Source of the DNA: Lasiodiplodia sp. COLG20
Lineage: Eukaryota > Ascomycota > Dothideomycetes > Botryosphaeriales > Botryosphaeriaceae
Direction of reading: 5' to 3'
NCBI GenBank assembly: GCA_009801085.1
Contig: VNWV01000001.1
Coordinates: forward strand, 2,914,001-2,978,000
Length of the DNA: 64,000 nt
Part shown: in pieces, positions 43,985 through 55,831 of the stretch
Numbering within the stretch: the first letter of the stretch is position 1
Layout of the letters: each line of letters starts with the position of its first letter
Made by a program: the position numbers and the translations under genes
Notes under the pieces: model-generated
What the model saw: only the letters and a program-made list of their open reading frames with translations
What the model was told of the DNA's origin: nothing
Databases searched by the model: none

Positions 43985-45569
43985 TGGAGAGAACAAGTGA
44001 GATTGGCATCTTTCCCTTATCGGGCTCCTCCCCCGGTCGTCTCGTTCTGTCATCAGGTGTTGAATCGCATTTTTCTTTTCTTCGTTTGCTTTTTTTCCCT
44101 TAGGCGGCACGATTTGCTTTTTACGGTTATACCATGCACGTGCGGTTTACACCGCTGAAGGGTGTTTTCTTTTTTCGGTTGGAGTTTGTATTGGTTCTCC
44201 CAGGAACAGCGTTTGAGCTTTGTTACAGTCTGGGATCCAGGGGGTATCGCAGCCGAAGGCTGGCGTAAATTTGCTTTTCGCTCATGCCATGGGTAGTTGA
44301 AGCAGTTGTCCTGATGCCAATATGCCTCCACCGCCAGCATATGTCATTCTTCGCGCTAGTCCTCGGCTGCAATATCCGTCTGTATATTGGAATATTTCTT
44401 GCGTTTCTTTTTTCGGCGAATTAGCGGTTGATACCCTTTTAGATTGCTATACTTGGGTTGTCTGAATGGCTTTGGTGTTTGATATTCTTCTCGGCGTCCA
44501 TCTCAAGCCGCAGAGTTCCGAGATGCTAGGATGGTGTGATGGGGTAAGCTAGACGGAAGGAACCTGGATCAGCAGCATCATACACTTTCTAACCAAGGCA
44601 CCGGTCGTTGCGAAGCAGTAATAGCGTCTGTATAACAGCCTCTTACCGCAAGACACTGCAGATCATTTGCCCCCACGACGCAGAATGATGGCAAGTCGCG
44701 TTTTCCCCGTTGGGCTAGCCGTTGAGTCCCTAGTGCATGCAGGGAAACCGGCATGTGTGCCGTCCGTCAGCCACACGCGAAGGAAGGGTGTAACAAGCCT
44801 CCTTCGCCACCTTTATAGCCCTATTCCTGCCGGACGAAGGCATTCCTCCGGATCGCCACGCTCGATTCGTTAATAGGTTTCGCGGCGCCAAATCTTTCTA
44901 GCGAGGTGCCGGACGTTTCCACCAGCCGCTATGTATAGGCACGGAGACTTGCGCTAGAGCTTCAGGCGTGAACTACTACATACTTTTCCTACGATTCTGT
45001 CTACCTTTACTCACCGTAAACCCACATGACTTCTCGAACTGGAAGTGGATGGCAAGTTATACCACCGAGATTCATCCCGGCATTTTGCACTCCTCAGACA
45101 GACCTCATACGCCCGCCCACCATGGCGGCGCTCCTCTCTGGCATAACCGAGTGCCGAGCTGAACTGCCGCTGGAAAATCCAAACCACCGTCACACTCCCT
45201 AGGCGTGCCATCAGGCATCTATGGGCAGAAATGCTCAGAACAAACAACTTGTGACCTTCGTCTATAACCGTCAGTTCATCACTGTTCTCATCTTCGCGGT
45301 GCGGTAATGTGTGAATTCATTATAACTGACAATTGTGTCTTATCTACAATTAATGACCTCTGTTCTTCTGCATTGTTTTCAGCATTACTTGTGTTTGTTA
45401 AAGGGTCGGTGTATACCAATTCTACATTATGCGCTATATTTTCCTCTACTCTTGGTCCTTTCCAGACTAAACGCTAGTGCCAGACATACCAAACTGCAGT
45501 GTTCCCTCGAACTGTTCAGCCGACGACTCCCGCACTCACGGGCCTCTCCCCGTACTAGGTGTATGACGA
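43985..45569. other. Gene-poor interval
   Basis: AT-rich 3' flank of the methyltransferase-like gene followed by undistinguished sequence. No convincing coding frame. Confidence 0.5.
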
Positions 45570-46090
45570 TCACGCAGTAACAGGCAAAGCGGCTATTCCC
45601 GCGCGAGAACGATCCAGACTGCCATCCCTCCCACGCGGCCCTCGTCGATCAGCCCAAAAACTCTTGTTAGCGCTCCTCCGTCCCGAAGCAGCCGCCGTGG
45701 TGGCGCCGCCGGGTACTCTTAGGAGCTTCTTCCGGTGAGCTTCACTGAGCTGCATAAGCGCACGCACGTGCGTTGCGTGTATGCGCGATGGCTTTGCGCG
45801 GAAGTAAACGTCTAGCTTCCCCGAAAACTCCCCCAAATCCTCCTTCCTCTTCCCCGGGAGTGTATCATTGATCAACCTCTGTGGGCCTTTCTGCCGGCTG
45901 GAATCGGACCGTGCAAGGATTTCTGCCAGGTCGATGAGATGGGGCAGTGATAGACAGTCCGACGTGTCGAGAGAATGGCTTGTCCAAATTGGGAAACGTG
46001 GATGGAGCTTGGCAAACGGTAAATGCGGAGAACCCGCTGGGTGGCTCCTGAGGCATTCAATAAACCATGTTTGAAAAGAACCGGATTAGT
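45570..46090 (-). pseudogene. Orphan coding-like frame without a start codon
   Basis: On the minus strand one frame is open for about 173 codons, from just after a TAA (around 46091) to a TGA at 45572-45570. It reads protein-like: WFIECLRSHPAGSPHLPFAK, LPHLIDLAEILARSDSSRQK, LGEFSGKLDVYFRAKPSR and VRALMQLSEAHRKKLLR, then a basic, low-complexity end. Two helical segments are likely. There is no good upstream ATG; the only early one (at 45791, in VRALMQL) would leave 73 codons. A branch-site-like TACTAAT followed by CTCAG (about 46042) hints at a splice acceptor, but I found no first exon. It may be a gene remnant or the last exon of an unrecognised gene. Confidence 0.35.
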
Positions 46091-48544
46091 ATAGTAATCA
46101 GACTGGTATTACTCTAGCCTGGACTAAAATGTCGCTGAAGTTTAAAAAAGTACATGAGGACTTCTGTGAGCGGAAGAAACGATAAGTGATCACAGTCGAG
46201 GCACGAGATCTACACTTCCTGGAGCAGCCGCCACGGCAAGCTTATTCATTGCCCACATGGTCGAGGGTTCGAGACAAGGATGCCAATCATGGGTGCCGTG
46301 ATTGCAGCCTGACCGGCGCGGCTCCTGCATTCCGCCACTCATGCACGATGACTCGTGCTACCGCTCCTGCAAGGTTTATGGAGAGGCAGAAAGAAGCCAG
46401 CCACCTGGGGCCGCTATACCGCAGTGAGGCAGTTCTCCGCATCAAAGTTGCCTGGTACATCCCGGCACCACTTCCCAGCCGCCACGGGTCTTCGGGAGTC
46501 GACCCACTGGTGTGGTGGAGAAAGCCCGTGCCCTGCATGGGAAAGAGAGAGATATGGAGCTCAAAGTCTAGCCGTGAACAACGCATCCCTCGCCCACAGG
46601 GGTTTAATATATTCGAGACCGAACTGCTCTAGCTTTGAAGATGTGATCTGCCGCCGATCGTGTGGATCTTGGAGGTACGAAAAAAAATCTCTCCGGCATT
46701 CCCGTGGCAATAGAGAGCAGTCAACTCATTCCCGTAATGACGCAGCTTTACTTGCGCACTTTGCTCCGGCCTGAGATGAAATGGTACTTTATGTACCTGT
46801 TCGTTACAGCTGGCTTATACCAAGTTGACGTATAATGGAAAGGAATCGGATAATGCTCAATCGAGTACTTAATGATTTTGATCAGCCGATCGTTCATTCC
46901 TCACTATATTGTCTTCTCCCCATGTAAGAATGCAGGGAAATGGGAAGCAAGGAAGGCTTGTGTCTACGAAAAGCTTGGTAAAATACTTTGCTCTACCGCT
47001 GACCGGTACTGACTAGTGTATCTCAGCGGAAGAACTCATCCTTCCATCCATGTCACTCCTCCACGCGGCCTTGCTACTTCATTGTAAAACACTAGAGTGA
47101 GTCCGCAAAGTAGCATGATTTGCAGTCCTCGGAAACGCCGATGCATAGACGCAGCACCTGTGTTGAAGCATTGTCTTGCACGTCTCCAATCCTATTCATT
47201 TTGGACATCCCACGCACTGTGCGCACCTTCTTCAGTGCACCGCCTGATCACTTCCGAATCCCGCCAACTACCGGGCTCCAGAATCAATATCCCAGGTCGG
47301 CTTCAAACCGACAGGTGAAACCTAAATATCTACACCGTTCCATGTTTCACTTTCCACCGCGGAACGCGGAAAATTGCGCACCGTCGGTAATCTCGTTTTC
47401 TTTTTGTCGGAATGATAGAGCCGATGAGAGCAGGCACATTGCAAGTAATACAATTACCAGGTCTGTGATTCGCGCTACTGTCGCAGCCGCGAAGTATATG
47501 CTTTCTTATGCACATGGAATGGTTAAGGCGAAACTGGAGGCTCTACATGCAGTCCCAAGAGTGTGTTCGCTCGGAGCATTCGAATATACCGACCAAAAAA
47601 AGAAAAGAGAGAGAAAAAAGAAAACTTTTAAGTAGGTAACAAGACACGATGTCTTCCGTGTGGCCCGCTTCCAACCTCTACTCTAAACCCTGTCATCTTC
47701 TATTGGTCGAACCGGACATCTACTGCTCCAAAGCATCTCAATTCCTCCTCTCCCTTCGTCGAAAGAAAGGGAAAGATCAACGGTCAACAAGGAGCCCTGT
47801 CGAAGAAAGGTAAGACACATACTCTCACACATCTACACAAGACACTGAGAGAGAGCAAAAAAATGATTCGCGCGAACGAAGGTCAATGCATGCGAGCGCC
47901 TCTCCGCCTTTCCCCTCTCTACCCAACAAATCAACCCCGCACCCCCCAAAAACAGATGCAATGTAAGTTGCGCTATGCCTCCGACCCAGAGACTCTCTAT
48001 GACCCCATCCCAACACAGAAACGTATAAATACTGTAAAGAAAGAAAGGTTGTGGGTATAGCGCACACGCACATAACGCACACATTCTAAATGCCAAAAAA
48101 TCTCCATATGCCATTTGCCCATTGCCCATTGCCATTTGCCATGTCAAACAGACGGAATGTGCGCAGCGCACGCGCATATAAACAGCATCATCCCAACTCT
48201 ATGACGACCTTTACCCAACGCTATGCAGAAAGGGTGTGTTCTCAACCTTGGAAGCGGGAAGTAGCAAGAAGAAAGAATCCAAGGGATGGAAAAGAGAGAA
48301 TACAATGAAGAGGAGCATCGGCGATGCAAGGGCAAGAAAATCCTCCCCCGTAAACAACTGATAGAATGAACATGAAGTAGAAAAAAGCGATTGGCCCCCC
48401 GCAATTGTGCGGTTATAAACGAAAAAAGGAACCAAATTCCAGAGAAGAAGGTATTTGCATCGTCGAAAAATTCCCTCCCATCCATTGACGTTCACTCGTA
48501 AACGGCTGTACTCTATTCATAGTTCCCCATCTCTTTACTCCTCA
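46091..48544. other. Gene-poor interval
   Basis: About 2.45 kb with short frames only. A purine-rich run (AAAAAAAGAAAAGAGAGAG) lies near 47594-47632. The right end contains the 3' UTR of URB2. Confidence 0.5.
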
Positions 48545-51500
48545 TCACCTCCCCTCCCACCTACCAAACTTCTTCCAATCCGCATACACGCCGCGCCAGA
48601 TAGCGCGCTCTCCCGCGCCCAAGCCCGCGTTCATCGCGCGCAGCGCCTCGATGCCGACCACGTCGGCGCACGCGTAAAGTGCGGGCATCAGCGCCGCGCG
48701 CGTGTCTGGGTCGATGCGGCCCTGCAGGGTGCAGGTGCAGAAGGACGCGATGAGGGCCGGAACGTACTGGCCTGCGTACTCGCGCGCCTTCTTCGTCTCA
48801 TCGACGAGCTCGGCCGTCGTGGCCGACGACGACAACGTCGACGCAGGCCGCTTGCGCGTGTGGAAGCCCTTGACCGCCGACACGGTTGGGTTGCAGAGCG
48901 TCGTGACGAGGCGGGCGAAGGCGGACGCTTGCGACGATGACAGCGGGCCGGGAGCGGCGGCGAGCCAGGGCGGCGGAGTCGGGGGGATCGGTGCAGAGGC
49001 GCCTTCGTTGTTGTGGCTGCGGCGACTTTGCTCTGGCGTGAAGAGACAGCGGAGAAGGTTTTGAAGGAGAGGCATGAGGACGTGGAAGCGACCACCGAGA
49101 CGGGTGCGATGGAGGGACAGGATGAGGTGCGTCGTGCCGCAAAGCCGGGCGTAGATGGCATCGGCTTGTTCAGAAGGAAGTTCGGGGCTAGAGGAAGATG
49201 CGAGGCGTGCGAGCGAGTCAATGATCCGTTCGATGGCCCATTGCGAGACAAGCCAATGCTATGAATCTCGTGAGTAGGATTCTGATTTGAGATGAGCGCT
49301 TTTGCCTACCTTTTCCCGCAAAATAGTGTCAACGCAATTGAGAGCGGCATGGAAATCACGAATCGCCTCAACGTTGTCGAGATAGCTGCTGAGCTGCCCC
49401 AAGAATCCATTGAGGCCTTGCGTGGAGTTGTCCTCTTTGTTTGGAATATCTGTGAATGTAAGCCAAACGCCCTTGGCAGATGGGCAAAGTATCTTACCTG
49501 GTAAGGATGATATCAATATGTTCATAAGGACCAGAGCGGGCTGCCAATTTTGTTCGTCATCCGGATTAAATTTCAACTGGGAGAGCAGCGACGTTCTCTT
49601 GTCAAGGCCAAGGGAGCCCAATGCCTTCCTTGTTGCTTCAAGCAGGCTGTAACGGTCACCAGCGGAAAGATCTAATGAAACATCAGTGATGTGTCAAAGA
49701 ACTGGTAATCGTTGTAATACTGACCGCAGCGCCAAAGATCATAGATCATAGCACTAACGCACTCAGCCTCATCTGGACTTGCAACATTTGAGACGGCGGT
49801 TGTCAACGACACCCACATCGAGGCCTCTGGTTGTTGAAACGTGTTTGCTTCAGCCGTGCTGAGTCGCTTCCGAACACATTTAAGAAGTTTCGCCTCGATA
49901 CTGCAGATGTAGCCTACGAGGTGTTAGCACTGATGGTCCGCTTAGGGAAAAAGATTTACACCTACCGTCACGCGTCATTCCCCGGATCGGAAGATCCGAG
50001 GTTGCAGCCAAGACAGCCCTGAGGAAGGCGGTGTCCTCCTCTGATACGCTGCCCAGCGCTCCGGGTAATAGCGTCTCCAAGTCACCATCTAGGGTTCTGA
50101 GGTATCTCTTCATGGTCTTGTACGTTTCCTCGTCGTCCCACAGTAAATCTGATGCCTTAAGGGTCACAAGTCCAGACTTGAAGCAGTTCAACTCTGCAAT
50201 GTGGTCCTTGAAGACAGTGGCCTCCCTTGCGAAACGCCTCATCATTTTCCTGTAGCCTTCAAGGAACTGCTGACCTCTTGGTTGATCCTTCACTGTGATA
50301 GCGTCCTTCAGAGTCAGACGGACAAGTTCATCTAGCACTTTCAGGATGTCCATGTCGATGAGATGGTTGTCCTGCATGGAGCGAGCAATCGTCCACAGCA
50401 AGTCAGGTTCAGTAGCCAGTTCTGACTTTGCGTTAGGCACCTCCATGAGTTTGGCCGCAAGGCTCAAGTGTCGGAAGAAGGCCTCAGAATTTGCTCGCCT
50501 CTTCCCGGTAACAGTGCACATCTCAGTGACCCGATCGAGGACTTGCTCGCGGTGTTTTCGGCCGATTGCTGCAACAGGCACGCGGAGGTATTGAATTTCC
50601 GCGAATGCGCGTAATTGTTCGCCGAGCTCCCTTGATTTCCCCAACTTGGCATCCGAGTCCAGAGCCTCATAAAGAACTGAGAAAAGGAGATCCCTGAGCT
50701 CGCTGGAATGCATCGTCAAGACGAGATCCGACATGGCCTCAAAGACCAGAGTGTACGATAATCCGCGAGGCGCTTCATATTGTCCAGAAAATTCTCCGAA
50801 TGCGTGCCAGAACAGCAGGCGAAGAAGACTTTTGAGAGACTCGAGGGGAGGGAGAGTTAACAGACTGGGAAACTGAGTGAGTACGGCCGCAGCGTTCAAT
50901 GTGAACACCTCTAGGCGTGCAGTAGCGACGTTCAGGGGGTCCGCTGTGCGGCGGCGTTTGGCTCCATCCGCAATGCGGTCCTTGATCTCCTCATTTGAAC
51001 GGAACAGGGCGACTGCGGATTGATTGAACAGGTTTTTGGCCGGTTCCTTGAGGTCGAGGGCGCCCATGAAATCGCTGCAGAGCGTGGCGACCAGATTGAA
51101 TGCCTCCTCACCTCGTGCACCCACACCCATGGCCTCCGTCTTCTCTGAAGCTCGAATGGCATCTATCACATTGTGCTCCTTTGCTTGTGAAAGGACTGTA
51201 ACAGTGAACTCCCTTGCTTCCTGTGGTTTCTGGTGGGGTCTGAGGAGGATATGAATACGAGAAATGGCCCGCAGTGCTCTGGCGACAGTGACCGGCTCTT
51301 TTGAAACGCCGGTGAATATGAGAAGACTCTTTTGTAGCGACTGCAACACGGGAGCAACTGATGCAATTGTGTCGTCCGATTGCAAGCCACCGACAAGAGC
51401 ATCCACGATGACGAGACTCGCAGAAGCCTCGGAAAACTCGTCGTTTTCGGGAGATCCTTCGCAGGTAGAAATGCGGCGCCAGTGCCCGTTTAATAAGTCG

Positions 51501-53362
51501 AAGATTTGCTTCGCAGTGAGAGTTGACTCGAGAACATCTCTCACTGCCGAGGTGATTTCCTTCTCGACCCAGATGGATCTTTCCATGAGCGCACCGGATT
51601 TGCTCAGCTGTTGGAGCTGAGACACCCATTTTGAAACAAAACCAATAAGGTCCCTCGCTTGTGCGTAAGACTTCATGAGGGGAACAACAACAGAGCCCTT
51701 GAGAAAATCGGAAGTTCTCATGCCTGGCGTGACTCCTGATTTGTCGCTGTGTGCATCTGGAACATAGCTGAGCGACGAACCGACGCCGCCCGTGGAGGCG
51801 GCGGTGATGGCGTTGAAGATGGCGTCAGACAGACGCACGTCATCAGCCGCAGCCGTCTGCGGTGTATCCAGGAAGATCGTTCCGTCATAAGCAATCACCC
51901 GCGAAACGAGTTGCTGGTCAAAATATCTGGCGCTCCCACCCGGAGCAAGAATTCCCGAGTAAGATCGGACGATTTTCTCGACGACCTCAGCTTCTAGCGC
52001 CACTTTCCTCCGAGAGAGAATCTCAAGCATCTGGTCGAGAATCGCGCGACGATCCTCGTCAATCTCGGGTGGCGAGCGGCTGTCGACAGGAGCTCCGATG
52101 CACTCGCACAGCGCCACGAAAACGTGCTGCAGCCACGGAGCCTCATCCAGTCTTTTCTTGGGCGTGGAGCGCTGGGAGCAGCGAACCGCAATGTCCAGCA
52201 GGGAGCCGACTGTCTCAAACAGCTTATGCCTATCCGAATCCAATGGGAGCAGGCCTAGCCCCTCCGCGGTCCCAGCCAAGGCCGTTCGTAACGGCTGGAG
52301 GAGGCGTGAAATATCAAGCGACTCGGGGCGCGCTTGACCTGGCTTACTCACTTGCCGACCCTCAGCTTCGGCAAAGAAGGAGGCTCTGGCGGGGATGAAG
52401 ACATGTCTTGCTAGCAGAGTCTCCAGAGATCGGCTAATCCGACTCTCGATGTCGCGACCAGTCTCGACAGCGTTCGGCTCCACCGAAGTATCAACCTCGA
52501 GCGCTATGTCCGACAGCAGAACGATGGCGGGGACCAAACACTCCTGCGAGAATCGCTCGGTGGCGCCGCTGGCGTCACTCCCTAGGTCGGCGACGCAGGC
52601 ATTCCAAATCTGCAGGACATGGGGCAAAAGCGAATCGACAGAAACCCTTCCATCAAAGGCAGCCCTCAAAACAAGGTAATGCACAGATTCGAGCCATAAC
52701 CGGAGCAGGTGGGCGGCTTGCGCGGTGTTCGTGCGTAGGACCGACTTCAGCAGCTCGGCCACGGATTTCTCGTAAGTAGCCGCCTCGTCAAAACACGCGG
52801 CCGCAATTTCAATGGTGGCCCCGGCGACGGCCTCGAACAATACGAGGCGCTCCTGATCTTCGTGATCGGACCCGTCCGGCTCTTCCACGGGAGTGCCGTC
52901 GCGCTTCCGCTTGCGCGTGGCCTTGCAATCTTTCCGTCTCTTCACAGCCGCCTCCTCTTGTAGCCTATGGTCGCGGTGCGGGGCGACAAAGTTTTCCTGC
53001 AACGTCTTCTCCAGGATGGACAGGAACCCGTGCGAGTTGAGCAGCTTGGCGGAGATGGCCTGGGGCAGGCCCAGCAACACCTGGCGCAGCAGCTGCCAGG
53101 CGACCCAGCTGCTGCGCGCGCTGAGGCCCTCCGGATCATCCGCCTTGAGCTTGCTCAGCAGCCAGCGCAGCACCCATTCGGTGCGCGGGCTGCCCTTGTA
53201 GAACAGCAGCGGGTCCTGAGCATCGTCCCGATGCCTCGCGCCGTCGGGCTGGCCGATTATCGTTGTGGCGTGGTCGAGTTTTTCGTCGAAGGTGGAGAAG
53301 TCTTTGTCCAGAGCAAGCAGGCGGCGCAGGGACGGGAGTTCCATGGGCTGCGGCGGCGGCAT
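48545..53362 (-). CDS. URB2: Nucleolar pre-ribosome assembly factor Urb2/Npa2
   Basis: Large helical-repeat nucleolar protein required for 27S pre-rRNA processing and early 60S assembly. Exons 53362-49966, 49913-49725, 49671-49498, 49449-49310 and 49258-48545 give 1537 aa, somewhat longer than the yeast protein. The first exon (1,132 codons) is a chain of alpha-helical repeats without catalytic motifs. It starts MELPSLRRLLALDKDFSTF a few residues after the first ATG, and has a basic insert, KATRKRKRDG, at about residue 150. The C-terminal domain typical of the family spans the last 250 residues, including WLVSQWAIERIIDSLARLA, THLILSLHRTRLGGRFHVLM and PLLQNLLRCLF, then YVPALIASFCTCTLQGRID. The fourth intron of 45-50 nt class (49497-49450, 48 nt) is a multiple of three and may be retained. 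Divergent from MIC10. Confidence 0.88.
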
Positions 53363-53654
53363 CAGCGGCTGGGGGCTCGGGCTGGGGGCTTGTGCGGTCG
53401 TTCAGCGTACCTGGGCGATGGGAGCCATGTCCTACAGCGCCCTGGGGCAGGAGAGTTGCGGTGCGATGGTGGTGCACGCCGTTTCGAACAGATCAAGCGG
53501 CCGTGCGCGGGCCGCGCCCATGCCAAGACTGACGAAACGACGTGCTGGCGAGACAACCACCACCACCACCCCGACCACCACGTCACAGCAGCCTCCATCT
53601 CGACCCTGCCTAGCCAAGCGCGCCAATTGGCAACTCCCTCGCGAAAACTCCGCA
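53363..53654. promoter_or_regulatory. Divergent promoter region URB2 / MIC10
   Basis: These 292 bases between the two start codons must carry both promoters. A CCACCACCACCACC run lies at about 53555-53582. I found no RRPE-like AAAAATTT here, unlike at EBP2. Confidence 0.5.
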
Positions 53655-54197
53655 ATGGCTGAAGAAAACACCGCCCCCGCGCCGCAGGCCCCGGTCGCGC
53701 GCCCCAGCCGCCCCATGAGCGAGGCCCTGCTTAACGACAAGGTGCGTTTCTCAAACCCAAAGGATCCGCCGGCGGTCCATCTATCCCATTTGCGTCCTCG
53801 AGCATGCGCGTGAGCTGGCGACTGCTGCTGCTGCTGCTGCCCGTCTGCGCCTATGAGTTGTCCGCCGCGCCGGCGCGCTATCTACTCTGTACCGCTCCTG
53901 GAAGCTCCTAGCTAACCGCCTGCGTCTGCCCAGTGGGACCGCTGCCTGTCCTCCATGCTCATCCGCTCTGGTCTCGGCCTCTCCTTCGGCATCGTCTTCT
54001 CCGTCCTCCTCTTCAAGCGCCGCGCGTGGCCCGCCTTCGTTGGTCTGGGTTTTGGTGCCGGCCGCGCCTGGGAGGAGTGCGACAACGTAAGCCTATCAAC
54101 CTTGTCCCGAGAGCTCCATGCTGATAAACCACGAATGTAGTCTTTCAAGAACGCCGCTGGTCCCTCGAGAGACGGCCTGCGCATCTACAGGCAATAA
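53655..54197 (+). CDS. MIC10: MICOS complex subunit Mic10
   Basis: Small mitochondrial inner-membrane protein that oligomerises and bends membrane at cristae junctions. Exons 53655-53741, 53934-54086 and 54141-54197 give 98 aa. It has two transmembrane segments with the family glycine motifs: SGLGLSFGIVFSVLLFKRR in the first and GLGFGAGRAW (GxGxGxG) in the second. The two are joined by a short positively charged loop (KRRAWP). The N-terminus is Ala/Pro-rich and the C-terminus polar (NAAGPSRDGLRIYRQ). Length and topology match fungal Mic10. It shares a 292-base divergent promoter with URB2. Confidence 0.93.
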
Positions 54198-55831
54198 GCG
54201 CTGGCGCAACCGCGCACACACGGCCTTGCACTGGGGGGTTTCTTACGCGCCGGGAGGTATAATCGGTTCTACAGGTTTCGAGAGCAAAAGAAGAACTGTA
54301 CAGTATTGTCGGGTTAGAGCGAATCAAAGGCATTTTCTGTACACCCGGCTCGGGACACGGCAAATTCGGCGGCCTTAGATCAGCGCAGGGATACTGATGA
54401 TAGCGGACATCGGTGCGATTCCAGCAGACTTCAGGGACATCTCTGTACTCGCAAAGGCCGCCTCGTTTATTGGCATTGGGTCGGAGGGCGTGCGAGAGGT
54501 TCTGTCGTGAGGGAGCTTCTGCATTTACAAGTGCAGAAGTTGCCGAAGATCCGACGGAGCAAAGGAATGGTTGCACCTTTCTTGTGTATGCAGCTACGAA
54601 CATTGATTGTTACCGTGGTGATTTGGAGTTCTGAGAATGGCTAGCGGCCTCGCATCCTTCGGAACAACATTCAAGTTATGGGGGTCAATCATTCAGCCGG
54701 ACGTGGGCAGTACCGTGATGTCAAGAGCTTTGGCTGGACTAGTCACCTCATTGATGAGCAACTGCGCCGCAGGTCAAAATGATGGCGCTTCCCTAACAGG
54801 ACAACCCGCCAACAGTTCCCGGTTCGCGGTGTTTAGCCTATTTCTTGCCGACAGGCTCTCAGGGTCTTGCCGGCATGAGTGGCTTTTTTTTTTCTTTCCT
54901 CGCGAAAGAGCCGCGTTACCGTCACGTTGAGGCACGCAGGGCCTCGCCAAACAATGCATTCCCAGGAACGAACAGCCCACGGGAAATAGAGCTGCGCCAA
55001 GGAATGGGATGAGGCGGGCTTGCCGGTCAAAGCAGCCGGACAATTAACTCAACCAGATCCTAAATTCCGAAAGCTTCGAAATTAGGAAACCTTCCCCATC
55101 CAATTCGTCGAGGCTGCGCTGTCGGCCTTTGAGTTTCGGGCGGCGATAGCGGGGTTATGGAATTGTATTTCCAGGACGGCAGGGCAGCCGAGGGAGGAAG
55201 TCACGATGCTTGGGAGAAGGGTGGTTCAGCCTTACAAATGAAGACGGCCGCGACCGAGGGCGTTTGCGCAAGAGGGCGGCCTGAGCAGGGCTGGCCCGCT
55301 GCACGAGTGCTCCGGTGGGCAGTTCACTGGTCGGTTGCTGGGCGGGGTGGGCTGCTGGAGCTCAAACAGCCGTCAAGTTCGGCCGCCGTTCGGATGGCCA
55401 GCACGGGTCGGGTAGCCCGATGACGGAGCAGAGACCACCGATGAGTGAACAACAATGATGCCTGCGTCGTTCACCGGCCGGCTGGGCTGGCGTGCGACCG
55501 GACTATCAGGGCGGTGGAACGCAGCGGCACGGCGTGCATCGATGACGGCGGACTGCACGGCGGGCGGAAAAGGACGCGCCGGATAAATTGACTGATTCGT
55601 GAGGGCGACGGGGTTGTCAGCGAGGCGGGCGCGCTTTGTCACGGTCGCGCAGCGGTGCGTGGTGCAGGCCAGCTCGTCGCCCCTCCGCCGCCGCCGCCGT
55701 GGCCCCACCAGGTTGCATCACCCAAGCCCGCCGCTTCCTGGACTGTTTTTCTTCCGTCACTCCCTCAAACTCTCCCATTCCCCCTCCAACTTCCTTCTCC
55801 CTCACCCACCTCCTGCATCAATCTGCCCAAC
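54198..55831. other. Gene-poor interval and transketolase promoter
   Basis: About 1.6 kb. No gene recognised. The last 130 bases are strongly C/T-rich (CTCCC, TTCC runs), as is common just upstream of highly expressed fungal genes. Confidence 0.5.
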
